64,000 nt of DNA from Amborella trichopoda (lineage: Eukaryota > Streptophyta > Magnoliopsida > Amborellales > Amborellaceae). Shown piece by piece: positions 34,997 through 47,241 of this stretch. Numbering within the stretch: the stretch's first letter is position 1; every line of letters begins with the position of its first letter. Position numbers and translations under genes: made by a program. A model generated the notes under the pieces. It was not told where the DNA came from. It saw only the letters and a list, made by a program, of their open reading frames with translations, and made no database searches. Location: contig NW_006499827.1 in NCBI RefSeq assembly GCF_000471905.2, positions 3,362,501-3,426,500 of the forward strand. Direction: 5' to 3'.

Positions 34997-35163
34997 TTGG
35001 ATACTAAAGATATGAAGTGGTGGCAACTTAGCAATAAGTAAAAAAAAAGAAAAGGTAGGCACATAAAATAGAAAAATTTGGATACCGAAGATATAAGTGG
35101 TGGTAATTAGCAATAAGGAAAAAAAAGAAAAAAAAAAGGTAGGCACATAAAATAGAAGAATTA
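34997..35163. repeat. ~80-bp tandem duplication
   Basis: The unit TTGGATAC(T/C)(A/G)AAGATAT...AGGTAGGCACATAAAATAGA occurs twice with an A-rich centre. The hydrophobic - strand frame here is an artefact of the repeat. Confidence 0.8.
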
Positions 35164-36373
35164 AGAATATTTCTTTAATATCTCTAATTTTGGGAGACAT
35201 TAGTGTAAATTTATCCTTCATGGTGTTTTTGCAATTTTTTCTTGGATGGGTCTCTAGCTTGACTCAGTTACATCCCAAATTTTTTGGGTTATGAAAACTA
35301 GGATCTTACGTGGGGGAGCAATTATTCAGTTCTCTCTTGCAAGAGCCTAACATTTTATAATTTAATATATAAAAATTTAGCAGCTTTAAATAATTTATAG
35401 ATGTTGTTTAACTTGTAAGAACCAAGTATGAAAGGCTCTTAGCTTGTAAGAATCAAGTGTGAAAAGCTTTGAGCATGCTGAGGCTGGTTAAGATTCAGTC
35501 ATATCATCCACACATGGAGAATCAATAGAGTAGCATGAAACCAAGATCAAGCAGTAGAACAAGGAGAATATGTAGAAACCAAAACAACAGGTATTGGCAG
35601 GAAAACTCAATGATATCATGGACTCCCCATTAGCTCTCAAAAACAAAATGTCAGCTATGGTTTTTCATTGGCTAATTACCAAACTCCAATTCGCAAATTC
35701 AAAAATGGGTCTAAAAACCTCAATTCTAATCAAATTGCACAAGTTCCCAACCTCCAAGCCCTAACACAACAAAAATGTTTTTGATATCACGACAGAGTCC
35801 AAGACAACCGACTAATTCTACGAAGGTCGAAGAGGCGGTAGGTGAACAGTGTGCTACCCAAGTGGAAGTGCAAGAACAATGTAGTACTATACTCAATGCA
35901 GGTGATAAATGTGTCACCAACAAAGAAGGAGACCAATACTCCACACATAGTGAAGCAGACAAACAATACGGTTCAACATGGTACTGAAATAAAAAATAAT
36001 CCAGAAGAAAAATAAGAGAATTCATTACCTTTGAAGAAATGCTTGGAGAGGATTGGATGTATGCCAGACTTGGAAGAAAGAACTAAATATAGAATTGGCA
36101 CAGAAATAAAATAAAATGAATTGTAAAATCTCTTAATTCAGAGTATAGAGTTAGGAATAATGATGCGTGCTCTTGCAGTCATGTAGACACAGTGGGATTG
36201 TAAGCTAGAGTTTGCAGTCATGAACCTATGTAAACACTTATTGAGAATATTAATACAACATATGGGATTCCTGCTGGTAGCAAAAAAGAGAAAAACAAAA
36301 AAGTACGAAATTTTAAAGGAAATTTTATGAGGAAGTAATAAATATTTTATAATAATAATGGACTTTGTGGGTA
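35164..36373. other. Unclassified, possibly LTR-derived
   Basis: A block from TGTTGTTTAACTTG (35,402) to AATATTAATACAACA (36,260) has LTR-like TG...CA ends and contains a repeated CTTGTAAGAA(C/T)CAAGT word. No matching target duplication or partner LTR was found. The frame at 35,775-35,987 is Gln/Glu-rich with no known domain. Confidence 0.35.
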
Positions 36374-36382
36374 TATTTTTTG

Positions 36383-36617
36383 GGGATTGTCTCCAAAGAT
36401 ACCATTTATCTTTTATACATGGAGGTCACTATTATTATTGCCCTTTAAATTTCAAAACGGGTAGTTGCAAGAGTGTCATTGAATAGACACAAAGTTCAAA
36501 AAATAATAATCTCAGGCTTCGTGACTCACCCCAAACCATCCAATATGGCATCTAATGAATGTGAATGATTGTGACCTCTATATATAAAAGATAAATGGTT
36601 TCTTTGTAAACAATCCC
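36383..36617. mobile_element. F2 MITE, complete copy with target duplication
   Basis: 235 bp with inverted ends of about 45 bp (GGGATTGTCTCCAAAGATAC at the left; GGGATTGTTTACAAAGAAAC on the other strand at the right). Flanked by TATTTTTTG (36,374-36,382) and TATTTTTAG (36,618-36,626), 8 of 9 identical. Defines family F2; a 9-bp duplication suggests a MULE relative, though an 8-bp hAT duplication cannot be excluded. Confidence 0.8.
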
Positions 36618-36626
36618 TATTTTTAG

Positions 36627-37593
36627 ATAATAAAATTTTATTATGAGCATAATGGACATGTCTTGAGTGTCATCGTATCAAATCAATCAATGGATTGGGC
36701 AGAAATAGAGTTTTGAACTGGCATTCAGGTCATGCCGTGTGCTATGGGCCTCATTCTCTATTGATCACCGTCCAACCTACTGATATGTCGGTGATGAGCC
36801 TATTGGTTACATGTCCCATGTGGCCATGATCATATATATACCATATAGATACTAGTCTATAGATTATGAGGAAACACAACCAATCCCATTGTAAAAAAAA
36901 TTTGAAATTTCATATTTGTTAGATTTAAAAACAAATTATATTAGACATGAGTTATTTGAAAAATTGTATTTAAGATAAAAAATATCATATTTGTTAATTA
37001 TATGAGAAAATTTTTTAAGGAGATGATACAAATTTGAGAACTTTGCAAGCCTTATTTTGTAGGGAAGAAATACTTTCTCTATATTTTAAGAATAAAAATA
37101 TGTAAAGAAAGTGTTGTGTTTCTTATGTTCTAAGCAATAAATTAAATTTATTTAAAATAAAATTTATTTATGCATTTATGAAAACCTCACTCCTTTGTCG
37201 AGATATTAGCATTTTTAAGAGAGGGGGTATATATAACCCAAACCTTCATGCAATTCATATATGTTTTAATTGGATGAGCATTTTAGTAATAGAATATCAA
37301 CTAAAATAAAATGTTCAAGTGGGAAATTTGTTTATCATTTGTAAATAAAAAGACTAAATAATAATAATTCTCATTCTATCAACTAAAATAAAATGTTTAA
37401 GTAGAAAATTTGTTTATCTTTTGTAAATAAAAAGACTAAATAATAATAATTTTCAAATCTATTATAACTTTATATAGGATTGGAAACCGTATTCATTAAA
37501 AATTTAAGACACTTCTAGGGAGATACTTCACTTTGAGAGAATGAATGTATGTCTAAAATCTCAATTGTCCTTGATTTGGATTTACATATAGTA
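36627..37593. other. AT-rich intergenic DNA with an ~80-bp duplication
   Basis: No gene seen. 37,300-37,452 holds two ~80-bp units (TCAACTAAAATAAAATGTT...GACTAAATAATAATAATT). Confidence 0.6.
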
Positions 37594-37602
37594 TTAAATC
37601 AA

Positions 37603-37992
37603 GGGTGCAGTTTGCATACAGATGCATCTGTAGGTGTAGATGTAAGGTGCACCTTCAAATTTTATCATGGTATATAATTTTGATGTAAAATGTTCTTAGG
37701 ATTATCTCAAAATCTATTTTTATATCTAATTATAAAATTTTAAATTTCAAAAATGGTTAAAATCAAGTAGATCTATAAACATATGAAAATCTTGAAAATG
37801 GATGGTGTAGATAATATGTTGTAAAATGCACTATTTCTTAGACTTAAGATCTTTTTATTTTTCATAGTCATACATCTCGATCTCGAGATGATCAATCAAA
37901 TTTTCAACATTAAAACTACCTTTTTCGATGGATTTTTTAGGGGCATCCGTAGTTCTACATCATAAGGTATCATCCTTATATAAACTTTTTCC
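37603..37992. mobile_element. F1 MITE, complete copy with exact 9-bp target duplication
   Basis: 390 bp from GGGTGCAGTTTGCATACAG to CTTATATAAACTTTTTCC, flanked by TTAAATCAA on both sides (37,594-37,602 and 37,993-38,001). It serves as type copy for the subfamily also seen at 1-105. Confidence 0.9.
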
Positions 37993-38159
37993 TTAAATCA
38001 ATATACATCAACTCATTTTAAGTATAATATGTGACATTTATAATATGTGACATTTTCCCAATAGTGATGATCAATTGAAATGGAAAGCCACAATTGTGTG
38101 ATGATGATGGACAAACAACATTACAAGGAGCTAGTATATTTAGCATACATTAATAGAAG

Positions 38160-38368
38160 AAGATTGTATACTATAAGAGTATTCTTCATTGCTACAAGGA
38201 GGTCACAATTGCTTATAGCTATTAGATGTCAAATTAGATAGCTTAGGGTGTGTCATAAAATTCGAAAAAAAAAATTTTTAAATTTTGAATCTAATCAATG
38301 ACACTTTTACAACCATCCATTCTGAAACTTGATAGACAAGAGCGATTGTGACCTCCTTGAAGTTCGGG
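38160..38368. mobile_element. F2 MITE copy
   Basis: Contains AGCTATTAGATGTCAAATTA and, at the right, GATTGTGACCTCCTTGAAGT. The ends pair as GGAGGTCACAATTGC and GCGATTGTGACCTCC. Confidence 0.65.
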
Positions 38369-38878
38369 ATTGCTTTTGCTTATGTGACTACAGTTTATTT
38401 CGTAGGAAATAGTAATACACTTAGTTTGGTTATTTTGTCGAGATTTTAAATGCATTTAGATTATTTAATATGTAGATATTATGATGGCCATTGAGTTTTT
38501 TTTATTTTGTTCTAGAGAATTGAGGGGCAAAGTTGAAGTTTAAATTTTGAAAAGATCAAAATTTATGAGAATATTAAAGGCTAGTATTTTATAGAGATTA
38601 AAGTTTTTGGGCAAAGCAAATGTTTTTAGGTTAAGGTTCATTTATTAGGAAATAGATGTAGGGTTAGTTTGGTCATTGCACTTTGTAAATATTTTAGGGT
38701 TATTGAGGTTATTTAGCAATTTGATACTAATATGGTTTTACATTCTATTTAGGAGCATACTTGATGTAAAGAAAAAATACTTTTTTCTATTTTTTTTATA
38801 TTTTCCAGGACTTAGAAAATATCTTATTTGGATTTTAGTTTTCTTTAGACTTGGGCTTTCCCATTTTTTCAGTGTACC

Positions 38879-40005
38879 TTGTTACTTAAATAGATTCAAT
38901 AAACAAAAATGGCGCTCCGTTGGATTTGGCCAAGCTTTGACCTTAATCTCTACGATCGGAAAGAGTCAAAAGGCATTCTTGCTGATCACAACAACATGAA
39001 TAAATGTTTCACCTCTTGATTCTAATAACTAATTGCGGAGTTGATCATTCTGACCTTTCAATTCATAGATGTAGATCTCGAACCTATGAATGGGGATATT
39101 CCCAATACTCACAAAGAAAAAAGGAAGTGACCCCTTACACGAACATCTAGGTACGAACCGACAGAAGTGGGCGGGAGTCGCATGGCCACCAGGGGCAAGG
39201 CGGCTCATGCTTGACATTTGAAGGTTGGAGCTGACCGGTACAACTGCATCTTGAGCGGCATGGGATGGGGGACTCCATATGGAGTAGGATTTTGGTTGTT
39301 GTTGTGTTCATATAGCTCTTACTCTTTAAAAATGGACAGGCTCTTCATTGGAAGGGAAAAAAATCTCCGTAAAGAAGGAAAGAGTTTGTTATCCAAAGAA
39401 CCGATGCTGTGTGGAATGGTGCACCAAGCAAAACCCAAGATTTTGTGGTCATGACCAGCTAAAGCTAAAGTTCCATTAAAGAGCATTTCCTAGGGGTAGA
39501 ACCTCCTCAGGGAATATAAGGTTTTCATGAAGCTGATTTTGAGCCGCCATCCAAACACGAATACCTTCGAGGAAAAGGATTGATTAAGGGATGAGGGAAT
39601 ACCACATGTCGGAAGCCTGCTAGCATTTGTCTTATTTAATTTATATTTGGATGATTTGGATAAAAAACTTTTCGTTGCTTAAGATTGCAAAGGTTGGAAT
39701 TAGGAGCCTCTGTTGAGTCGTATCATGTTCAACTCATTGCCATGTTTTCTCCAGGGCCTGCGATCTTCCTTTGCCCTTTCTTACTATCATCACAAATCCG
39801 TCATCATTCTTTTGTTCATTCCCCCTATTTTCTTTCAGTCTTCTTTATTTATGCATCAATGATAATAGATGCATTCGCCACAGTTCCAACATTACGACAA
39901 ACTCATGTCAAATATATAACGAATTTGGGTGCTCTAACCAAAACAAATCCTATTTTGGCTATTACCTTCTCTAGAACTATGTTATCATACGCAAGAATCC
40001 CTGTC
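38879..40005. other. Insert in the LTR, GC-richer than its surroundings
   Basis: About 1.13 kb missing from three sister LTRs. The last ~165 bp is a mitochondrial nad2 fragment. The first ~800 bp are clearly less AT-rich than the flanks. Open frames there (39,029-39,217 on -, 39,218-39,454 on +) are not recognised. The whole insert may be one piece of mitochondrial DNA (for example nad2 intron plus exon), or a composite. Confidence 0.6.
39833..39998 (+). pseudogene. nad2: Nuclear copy of a mitochondrial nad2 exon fragment (NUMT)
   Basis: The + strand frame reads IIDAFATVPTLRQTHVKY and then NLGALTKTNPILAITFSRTM, matching plant mitochondrial NADH dehydrogenase subunit 2 (from memory, IDAFAIVLALRQTRVKYIAD and LGALAKTNPILAITF). 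About 50 residues are recognisable, with roughly ten differences from the mitochondrial protein as I recall it. The match stops at the LTR junction, so the piece was cut at transfer or later. It cannot be functional. Confidence 0.8.
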
Positions 40006-40358
40006 TTTCTTAGTTGTAGATATTTAATGGGTAGAATTGGAAGTTTAGTTTTTTTTAAAATATGGATATAGATTAGCAAGGTTGGATTGGTTAGGATATG
40101 GTAGACTTGTTTTCAAGAGATAAAGGAGAGATAGATTTTAGCTTTCTATTTTATTTATTTATTTATTATTCTTTTTAGTTTGTATTTAAAGGGAAGAAGT
40201 ACATTCTTTGGAGAGTGATTGGAGAATAAATAAAAACTTTGATCTTATGATAAAATATTGGGTGGACTCTCTTGCAGACCTAGAGAGGGCATAATATCTC
40301 AAACCTTTATTTTCATTTTTTTTTTATGTTTTTAGTTTATTATTTTTCTCCCTATATC

Positions 40359-40558
40359 AGTTGGTATCAGAGCAAAGAAATTCTAACCATCGCAATCTAC
40401 CGAAACGTAATCCTGATATGGATGATCGCATGAGACAAATTTTAAAAAATCTAACCAAAGTCATGAACGATATTCGAAGCGACATTCATAAAATGAATCA
40501 GCGGTTGCAATGGTTAGAGAATTGTGTTTATATGTCTATCATTTGAGAGTTATGTCTA

Positions 40559-40560
<2 letters not shown>
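40359..40560 (+). pseudogene. PBS and gag start of the Ty3/gypsy-type element
   Basis: TTGGTATCAGAGC (initiator tRNA-Met PBS) follows the LTR, and a gag-type N-terminus with DMDDRMRQILKNLTK is readable to 40,546. The same leader follows the LTR at about 48,650. No pol part lies downstream; a purine-rich stretch and a copia element follow. Confidence 0.65.

Positions 40561-40562
<2 letters not shown>

Positions 40563-40610
<48 letters not shown>
40563..40610. repeat. (TG)n(AG)n microsatellite
   Basis: A TG run followed by an AG run, about 48 bp in all, beginning just after the gag fragment. Confidence 0.95.
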
Positions 40611-40613
<3 letters not shown>

Positions 40614-41111
40614 TCTTTATTAAAAAAAAAACCAAATTAAGAGAGATCGCGATTCTTATGGGAGAGAAAGAAATCTAATTTAAAATTCTATAGAGATGGT
40701 AGGACACTTTCCCATCTTTAGAACATTGTTTCCATATCTAATTATATATATATAGATATATATATATCATATTTAAGATAAAAAAAAAGCTCAGGGTGCC
40801 TATCCCTATCTTTAAAGAAGAGAGGAATGTGGAGAGGACATTTAGAAAGAGAATATGTGTAGAGAAGTTCAAAAAGATAGATTTTCATAATTGGGAGATA
40901 AAGAAAGAGAGAGATAAATTGAGAGAGAAAGGAGTACGTGAGAGAAGAGATGGAGATAAATTATTGAAGATATGTCTTGGGTCAACATGTAGGTCTTTCT
41001 CTAATTTTAAATCAAGATAACATCTTCATTTATAGAAACTATATCAAAGGAATACCCAATGTCGAGAGAGAAAATACCCATGTAGCGGAGCAAATTTATA
41101 GAAATATAGGC
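40611..41111. other. AT- and purine-rich spacer
   Basis: Contains a TATATA run near 40,745-40,770 and a GAGAGA-rich stretch at 40,800-40,960. The frame at 40,796-41,020 is Lys/Glu/Arg-rich low complexity. No gene. Confidence 0.5.
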
Positions 41112-41116
41112 TCAGG

Positions 41117-44100
41117 TGTTTGAAATATGGCCTATCAGGCCCCTTTTATCTCGAGAATTTATTTTTCAATAATGGTACAAAAGTTATATCGTATAGTATA
41201 TGCGAAATCCCATGTGGTTGACATAAGGCAATACCATATACTAATATCTATTTTGGAACTTTTATAAGATGTTGCCCTGGAGGGAAAACCCAATGCCACT
41301 GGAGGGAAAACTCATTGATGTATTTGGATTCTTTGTAAGAATTGTTTTTTTCTATATTATAGATGTACAAAATTATTTAATTTCGAAATATCTTTTATCA
41401 AATTGTAGGAATGCTTGGATGACATCCTATTATATGAGCCATTAGTGCACTAATGACAAGTTTAGCTCATTATTTAAGATTCACAGTTTGGTGACAACTT
41501 GTTAATCCTAATTGGCTGAATTTAAGGGAATTAAGGCAAGAGTTATACTTAGATCTCAACTCTTATAGATCATGAATATGAGAGTTACAAAAGATAGTTC
41601 TCTATAAAAAGAAGTTAACCCCTCAAGTAAGAGAGTGAGAATGATGAATAATTGGTGAAGGTGATTCACTAAGAGGACTCTCAAGGTAGCATGTCACCGG
41701 ATGGCTTGGTCTATAGGTTTTGATATGGAACCTTAATTCTCTCGTGTGATATAAGGATATAGCCAAGTAAGTTGTTTATTGTTTTTATTTATTTATTTAT
41801 TGATTTTCATTACTGGGACTAACAATGATATCAGAGCAAAGTTGTAAATTGGCTTTCAAATGCAACTTATTGTATCTTTTTTTAAAAATTTTTTTTGCTA
41901 TATATCATAAAGATCATTTTTGGCAAGAAACAACTATATCCATTGAAAGAAAAAAACGTTACAATTTTTTTTTTTTTCATGATCAATGGCAATGAATGTT
42001 TGCAGAGAAAAGAAACAGTCATCCTTTGAAAGAACAAAAAAAAAAATGCTGTTGAAGAGCCAAAAAAAAAGAGAAAGGAAATATATGAAACTTACTTTTC
42101 TCGTTCCTCATCCTACTCACAATTCTTTAGATCTTCGGATTCGGATGTGTTTTCTTTGTAGGTGATCAGAGAGAAAATTATCAACTTGAACCCCATATGA
42201 TGTTGTTTGTTTGTAATTTGGGTTTTTTTTTTATGAGATCTGAATTTGGAAGAATTATTGATTGAGCTGGATTCACATCGAAGCTTCTTCAATTTACCAG
42301 TTGTTGCATATTTTTTCTTGAGCTCTATTCTTGATAGTCCATGTTTTCGCTCAGTGAAATTACAATTATTAATTAGATTTAATTTTTTTTTTTTGGTATG
42401 TATTTTTTATCATGATGGATCTCAAACTAGAATTGAAGATAGAAAGACTCAATGTGTTGAATTATAATACGTGGAAAACAAGATTAGCCTTGATCTTAGA
42501 ACATGAAAACTTAGATCATATTATTTCAATTCTAGTACTTACTAAACCCACTGATGTTAGCAATTGGGCAGGAAGATCAACTTATGCTAATTAGGAAAAA
42601 GAAAATAAGAGGTGTAGGAACATAATTTTGAGATAGGAACATAATTTTGAGAAATATCAATGATGAATTATTATTGAGTTTTGATGAATTTAAAAGTGCC
42701 AAAGATATTTATGATGAATTGGAGATACAATTTGGGGTGACTTATATGAGTAATTTAAGAGTATTGACTCAAGATTGATATTATTTTAAGATGAAAGAAA
42801 ATGACTATGTGGTTGAACATATTAGGAAAATGATTTTGCTGAGCAAACAACTTATACGTGAGGGTTATGCTTTGAATGATCAACAACAAGTTTTAACTAT
42901 ATTGAATAGTTTGCCTAATTCTTGGGAATTTGTTGTGCCTACTTTATCTCTAAACCGTACGAATCTTATTTTTCAAAATCTTGTTGTTGAATTGAAATAT
43001 GAAGGGGATCGTAGATCTTGAAGGAGGGCTGATGCACTTCGCATTGCTCAATCTCAAAACCCTCGATATAGAGAATCCTATAACAAAATAAAACTTTACC
43101 AACCTTAGAACAATAATAAAAAGCAAAATGTTGAAAATAAAAATAAGAAGCCTATGCACAATGGACCTAAGGGGGCATGTTTCATTTGTGGGAAGATTAG
43201 ACACTTTAAATCACAATGCCCAAACAGGGGGGCACCCAAGACACTCAACCAAGGTTGTGACTACTTGTGTGTAGTAGTTGATTGTTTAATAGCTAATGTG
43301 TCTATTGATAATTGGTGGACTCTGGGGCCACTAAACACATATCGAGGTTTAGAGAAGGCTTTGTGGAACTTAAATAGCTTAATTTTGGGGAACATGTCAT
43401 ATTTATGAGCAATGATTATAAGTCTGATGTATTAGGCATTAGCACATCCCAAATGAGAACTTCTTGCTCTTTTTTTATACTCTTTATGCTCTTTTCATGT
43501 GATGTAACTTACTGTCAGTCAGGAGGCTTGATGTTAAGGGATATGAAATTCATTTCAAGGTGAGAAAGTTTCAATTGGGATTAATAGGAAAGTCATTGTA
43601 TGGGGGAAAGCTCGAGGGGAATATATTTACTTGATAAAATAAATGAATTCCATCTTCTGCTTACTTGAATGTGTGTGGTGATGAAACTTCTTTTTTGTGG
43701 CATGTGTGTTTGGGTCATATTAGTAGAAATAGAATTTCTAGACTTGTTAATGATGGCTTAATCCCTAAAATGATGAATTTAGATTTTAAAAATTGTGAAC
43801 CATATTTATCTGGTAAAATGAGTAGAAAACCTTCTGATAAAGCAGCTAGATCTTATGATTTATTGTCTATTATACATTCTGATATTTGTGGGTCACTTAA
43901 TGTAAAAACACATAGGGGTATGGAGTATTTTATTTCATTTATTGATGATTATTTGAGATTCGGTTATATTTATTTGATTAGTAAAAAATCTGATGCACTT
44001 GAAATGTTCAAAGAATTTAAAGTAGAAGTTGAAACCAATTAGATAAAAAAATTAAAATCCTTATAACGGACCGAAGAGGGGAATATTGTTCTAATTTGTT

Positions 44101-47100
44101 TGATATTTTTGTAAAGAAAATGGGATAATACATTATAAGACCATGCCCCACACACCCCAACAAATGGTGTTGCTGAAAGGCGTAACCGAACTCGTATGGA
44201 AATGGTGCGATCAATGATGAGTCATGCTAACTTGTCATTAATTTGTTGGGGTGAAGCATTGCATATTGCTATGTATATTTTAAACTAAGTTCTCTCAAAA
44301 TCCGTAGAGAAAACACCTTATGAGTTATGGAGTGGACGTAAACCTTGATTAGAACATTTAAAATTTTGGGGTTGTAATGCTCATGTACTTATCCTGAGAA
44401 ATGAGATATCTAAGTTGCAGGGTAAAACCAGAAAATACTCATTCATCGGATACTTTGATACTTCTAAGGGTTATAGGTTTTATAACCATGAGATAAAATC
44501 TTTGATTAAATCTGGAGATGCATATTTCTTAGAAGAACATATAAAAAAAAGGCAAACTTTCTCTTATAGATATACATGAATTAAACAATAACAAATGAGT
44601 AAATGAAAACATAGAAAAATTTTGAACTTAATGTAGAAGACCTTGATAACTACATAGATAGTGGGAGTGATACATTTGAACTTACTAATGTAGATGATAG
44701 TGAACTTAGAAGTTCTAAGAACAGAAGAGTACCATATCATTTAGAACCACATCAGAGTTTTATTTGCATGGATACTTTAGATCAATACTATAGCTTTGCT
44801 TGTCAAGATATTCATGAACCTTCCAATTACAAAGAAGCCATCAATTCTGATGAATCTGATTTTTGGAATATTGTTATGAATGAAGAAATAGATTCTATAA
44901 CTAAAAACTATGTATGGGAGTTGGTAGAATTGCCTATGGGAGAAAACCTATTAGTTATAAATGGATATTAAAAAAAAAACTCAAGGATGATGGTAATATA
45001 TATAAATATAAAGCACTACTTGCTACTAAAGGGTATAATAAAAAAGAAAGTATAGATTTTGTTGATAATTTTTCTTCAGTAGTAAAATTTCTTTATATTA
45101 GACTTTCGATGTCTATTATGGCTAACTTTGATTTAGAATTGTTTCAAATGCATGTCAAAACTACATTTCTCAATGAAAATTTAAATGAAGAGATATACAT
45201 GTTACAACCTGAAAGATATATTGTTGAAGCCAAAGAAAATAAAGTATGCAAACTAATTAAATCATTATAAAGATTGAAGCAATCTTCTAGATAATGGTAT
45301 TTAAAATTTCATGATGCAATAATGAAACTTGGTTTTGTTTCTAATGAAATTGATCATTGTATTTATATTAAGTTTAGTGGGAGTAAGATAGTGATATTGT
45401 CTTTATATGTGGATGATATTTTGATTGTTGGACATAGATATGATTAATGAAACAAAATCATGGTTGAAGTATAATTTTGAAATGAAATAGATGAGGGTTG
45501 CATCATATGTTTTAAGAATTGAAATTACAATAAATAGATAAAAAAGGATGCTCAGCTTATCTTAAAAGCATTATATTTAGAATCTGTTCATAAGAAGTTT
45601 AAAATGGATTTATGCAAGTCGATCTCCACCCTTGTTGATAAAATAGTTAAATTATCCATTGATCTATGTCCTACTAATGATAATGATGATATTGAAATTC
45701 ATATGCTCAAACAATTAGGTGCATTAATTATGTTGTGTCATATACTAGGCCAGATCTATGTTTTGTTGTTAGACTTGTTAGCAGGTATCAAAGAAACCCC
45801 AGAATGATACACTGACAAGCAATAAAAAGGATATTAAGATATATCTAAGGAACAAAGAAATACAAGTTGCACTATCAAGGTTCTTCCATTAAGCCTCAGG
45901 GTTGCTCTGATACAGATTGGAGTGGTGACTATGATGATAGTAAATCCACTTCGGGTTTCATTTTCACACTTGGTGGAGATGATGTATCATGGTGCAGTAA
46001 AAAACAAGACTGTGTTGCTTTATCAACCATAGAAGTATAATATGTGGCTTGCAGTTTAGGATCACAAGAGGTTGTTTGGTTGAGAAATTTTCTCATGGAT
46101 TTAAAGTTAGAATGTATTAAAAATAGGACTATAAACATGTTATGTGATAATCAAACAACCATTGTTGTTCTTAATGATTCAAAAATAAACTCTAAATCCA
46201 AATACATTCACAGGAGGTACCACCATATTCGAGATGTAGTGGAATATGAAGATTTAACAATTGATTATAAACATTTAAATAAGATGATTGCAGATCCATT
46301 GACTAAGGCTTTGAGCCAGGAAATTTTTGAGAAACATATAATAGCTATAGGACTGAGATAAGTCCAAATGGAAATCCAATAATGGTTCATAAAACCTTAT
46401 TGGTGGGTTTGTGGAAATCCCATGTGAAAAATATGAGGTAATGCCATATACAAGATGTCAAAGAGCCTTCAAGCCAGGTATATGAAAATTTCATATAAAA
46501 AGCATGAGGCAATGCCATGTACAAGAAGTTAAAGGGCCTTCAGGCCATGTGAGAGATATTAGAAACATGGCCTATCAGACCCTTTTATCTCGGGAATGTA
46601 TTTTTCAATAATGGTACAAAAGCCATATTGTATAGTATATGTGAAATCTCATGCGGTTGACATGAGGCAATGACATGTACTAAGATCCATTTTTGAGCTT
46701 TTATAGGATGTTGCACTGGAGGGAAAACCACGTGTCATTGGAGGTTATAAGAATTGTTTTTTTCTATATTATAGATGTACAAAATTATTTAATTTCTAAA
46801 TATCTTTTATCAAATTGTAGGAATGCTTGGATGACATCCTATTGTGTGAGTCATTAGTGCACTAATGACATGTTTAGCTCATTATATAGAATTAACAGTT
46901 TGGTGACAACTTGTTAATTCTAATTGGCTGCACTTAAGGGAATTAAGGCATGAATTATACATAGATCTCAACTCCTATAGACCATGAATATGAGAGTCAC
47001 AAAAGATGGTTATCTGTAAAAGGAGGTTAACCCCTCAAGTAAGAGAGCGAGAATGATGAAAAATTGGTAAAGGTGATTCACTAAGATGACTCTCAAGGTA

Positions 47101-47236
47101 GCCTGTCACTGGATGACTTGGTCTATAGGTTTTGGTATAGAACCTTATGTCCCTCGTGTGTTTTAAGGACATATCCGAGCAAGTTGTTTATCTTATTTAT
47201 TTATTTATTTATTTATTTTCATTATTAGGACTAACA
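41117..47236 (+). mobile_element. Ty1/copia retrotransposon, broken
   Basis: A fossil element of about 6.1 kb. The LTRs are about 41,117-41,824 and 46,550-47,236; their 5' borders are uncertain because an LTR-like motif also lies upstream of the right one (from about 46,422). The possible target repeats TCAGG (41,112-41,116) and TTAGG (47,237-47,241) have one mismatch. A PBS follows the left LTR at 41,826-41,837 (TGATATCAGAGC). The LTRs differ at many sites, indicating an old insertion. The coding region is heavily broken, with more than ten breaks. Confidence 0.85.
42412..46361 (+). pseudogene. gag-pol remains of the copia element
   Basis: Parts in copia order: gag (42,412-43,021), CCHC knuckle (CFICGKIRHFKSQC, about 43,180), GAG-pre-integrase and integrase start (43,665-44,042; WHVCLGHISRNRI, IHSDICG), reverse transcriptase (about 44,770-45,810), RNase H and C-terminus (46,044-46,361; ADPLTKALS). 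Integrase ahead of reverse transcriptase is diagnostic of Ty1/copia. Confidence 0.85.
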
Positions 47237-47241
47237 TTAGG

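Larger units (their letters stand above)
38785..40357 (+). mobile_element. Ty3/gypsy-type LTR split by an insertion
   Basis: A fossil LTR. The left part is 38,785-38,878 (from TATTTTCCAGGACTTAGAAA) and the right part 40,006-40,357 (from TTAGTTGTAGATATTTAATG to the PBS). Its relatives at 48,290-50,537 run uninterrupted through the same junction. The ~1.1-kb insert is described separately. The LTR is followed by a PBS and a gag start. Confidence 0.75.

Noticed and set aside
35402-36260. Solo LTR with TG...CA ends
   Set aside because: The flanking five bases do not match and no second copy is present, so it is left as unclassified.
39470-39690. Group II intron maturase-like piece (a frame with LFNLYLDDLDKKL)
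   Set aside because: Too short, with no other reverse transcriptase motif in order; resemblance could be chance, though it sits near the nad2 fragment.
40359-40371. TGGTATCAGAGC-like words as tRNA genes
   Set aside because: They are primer binding sites after LTRs (also near 41,826, 48,645 and 49,645); no cloverleaf surrounds them.
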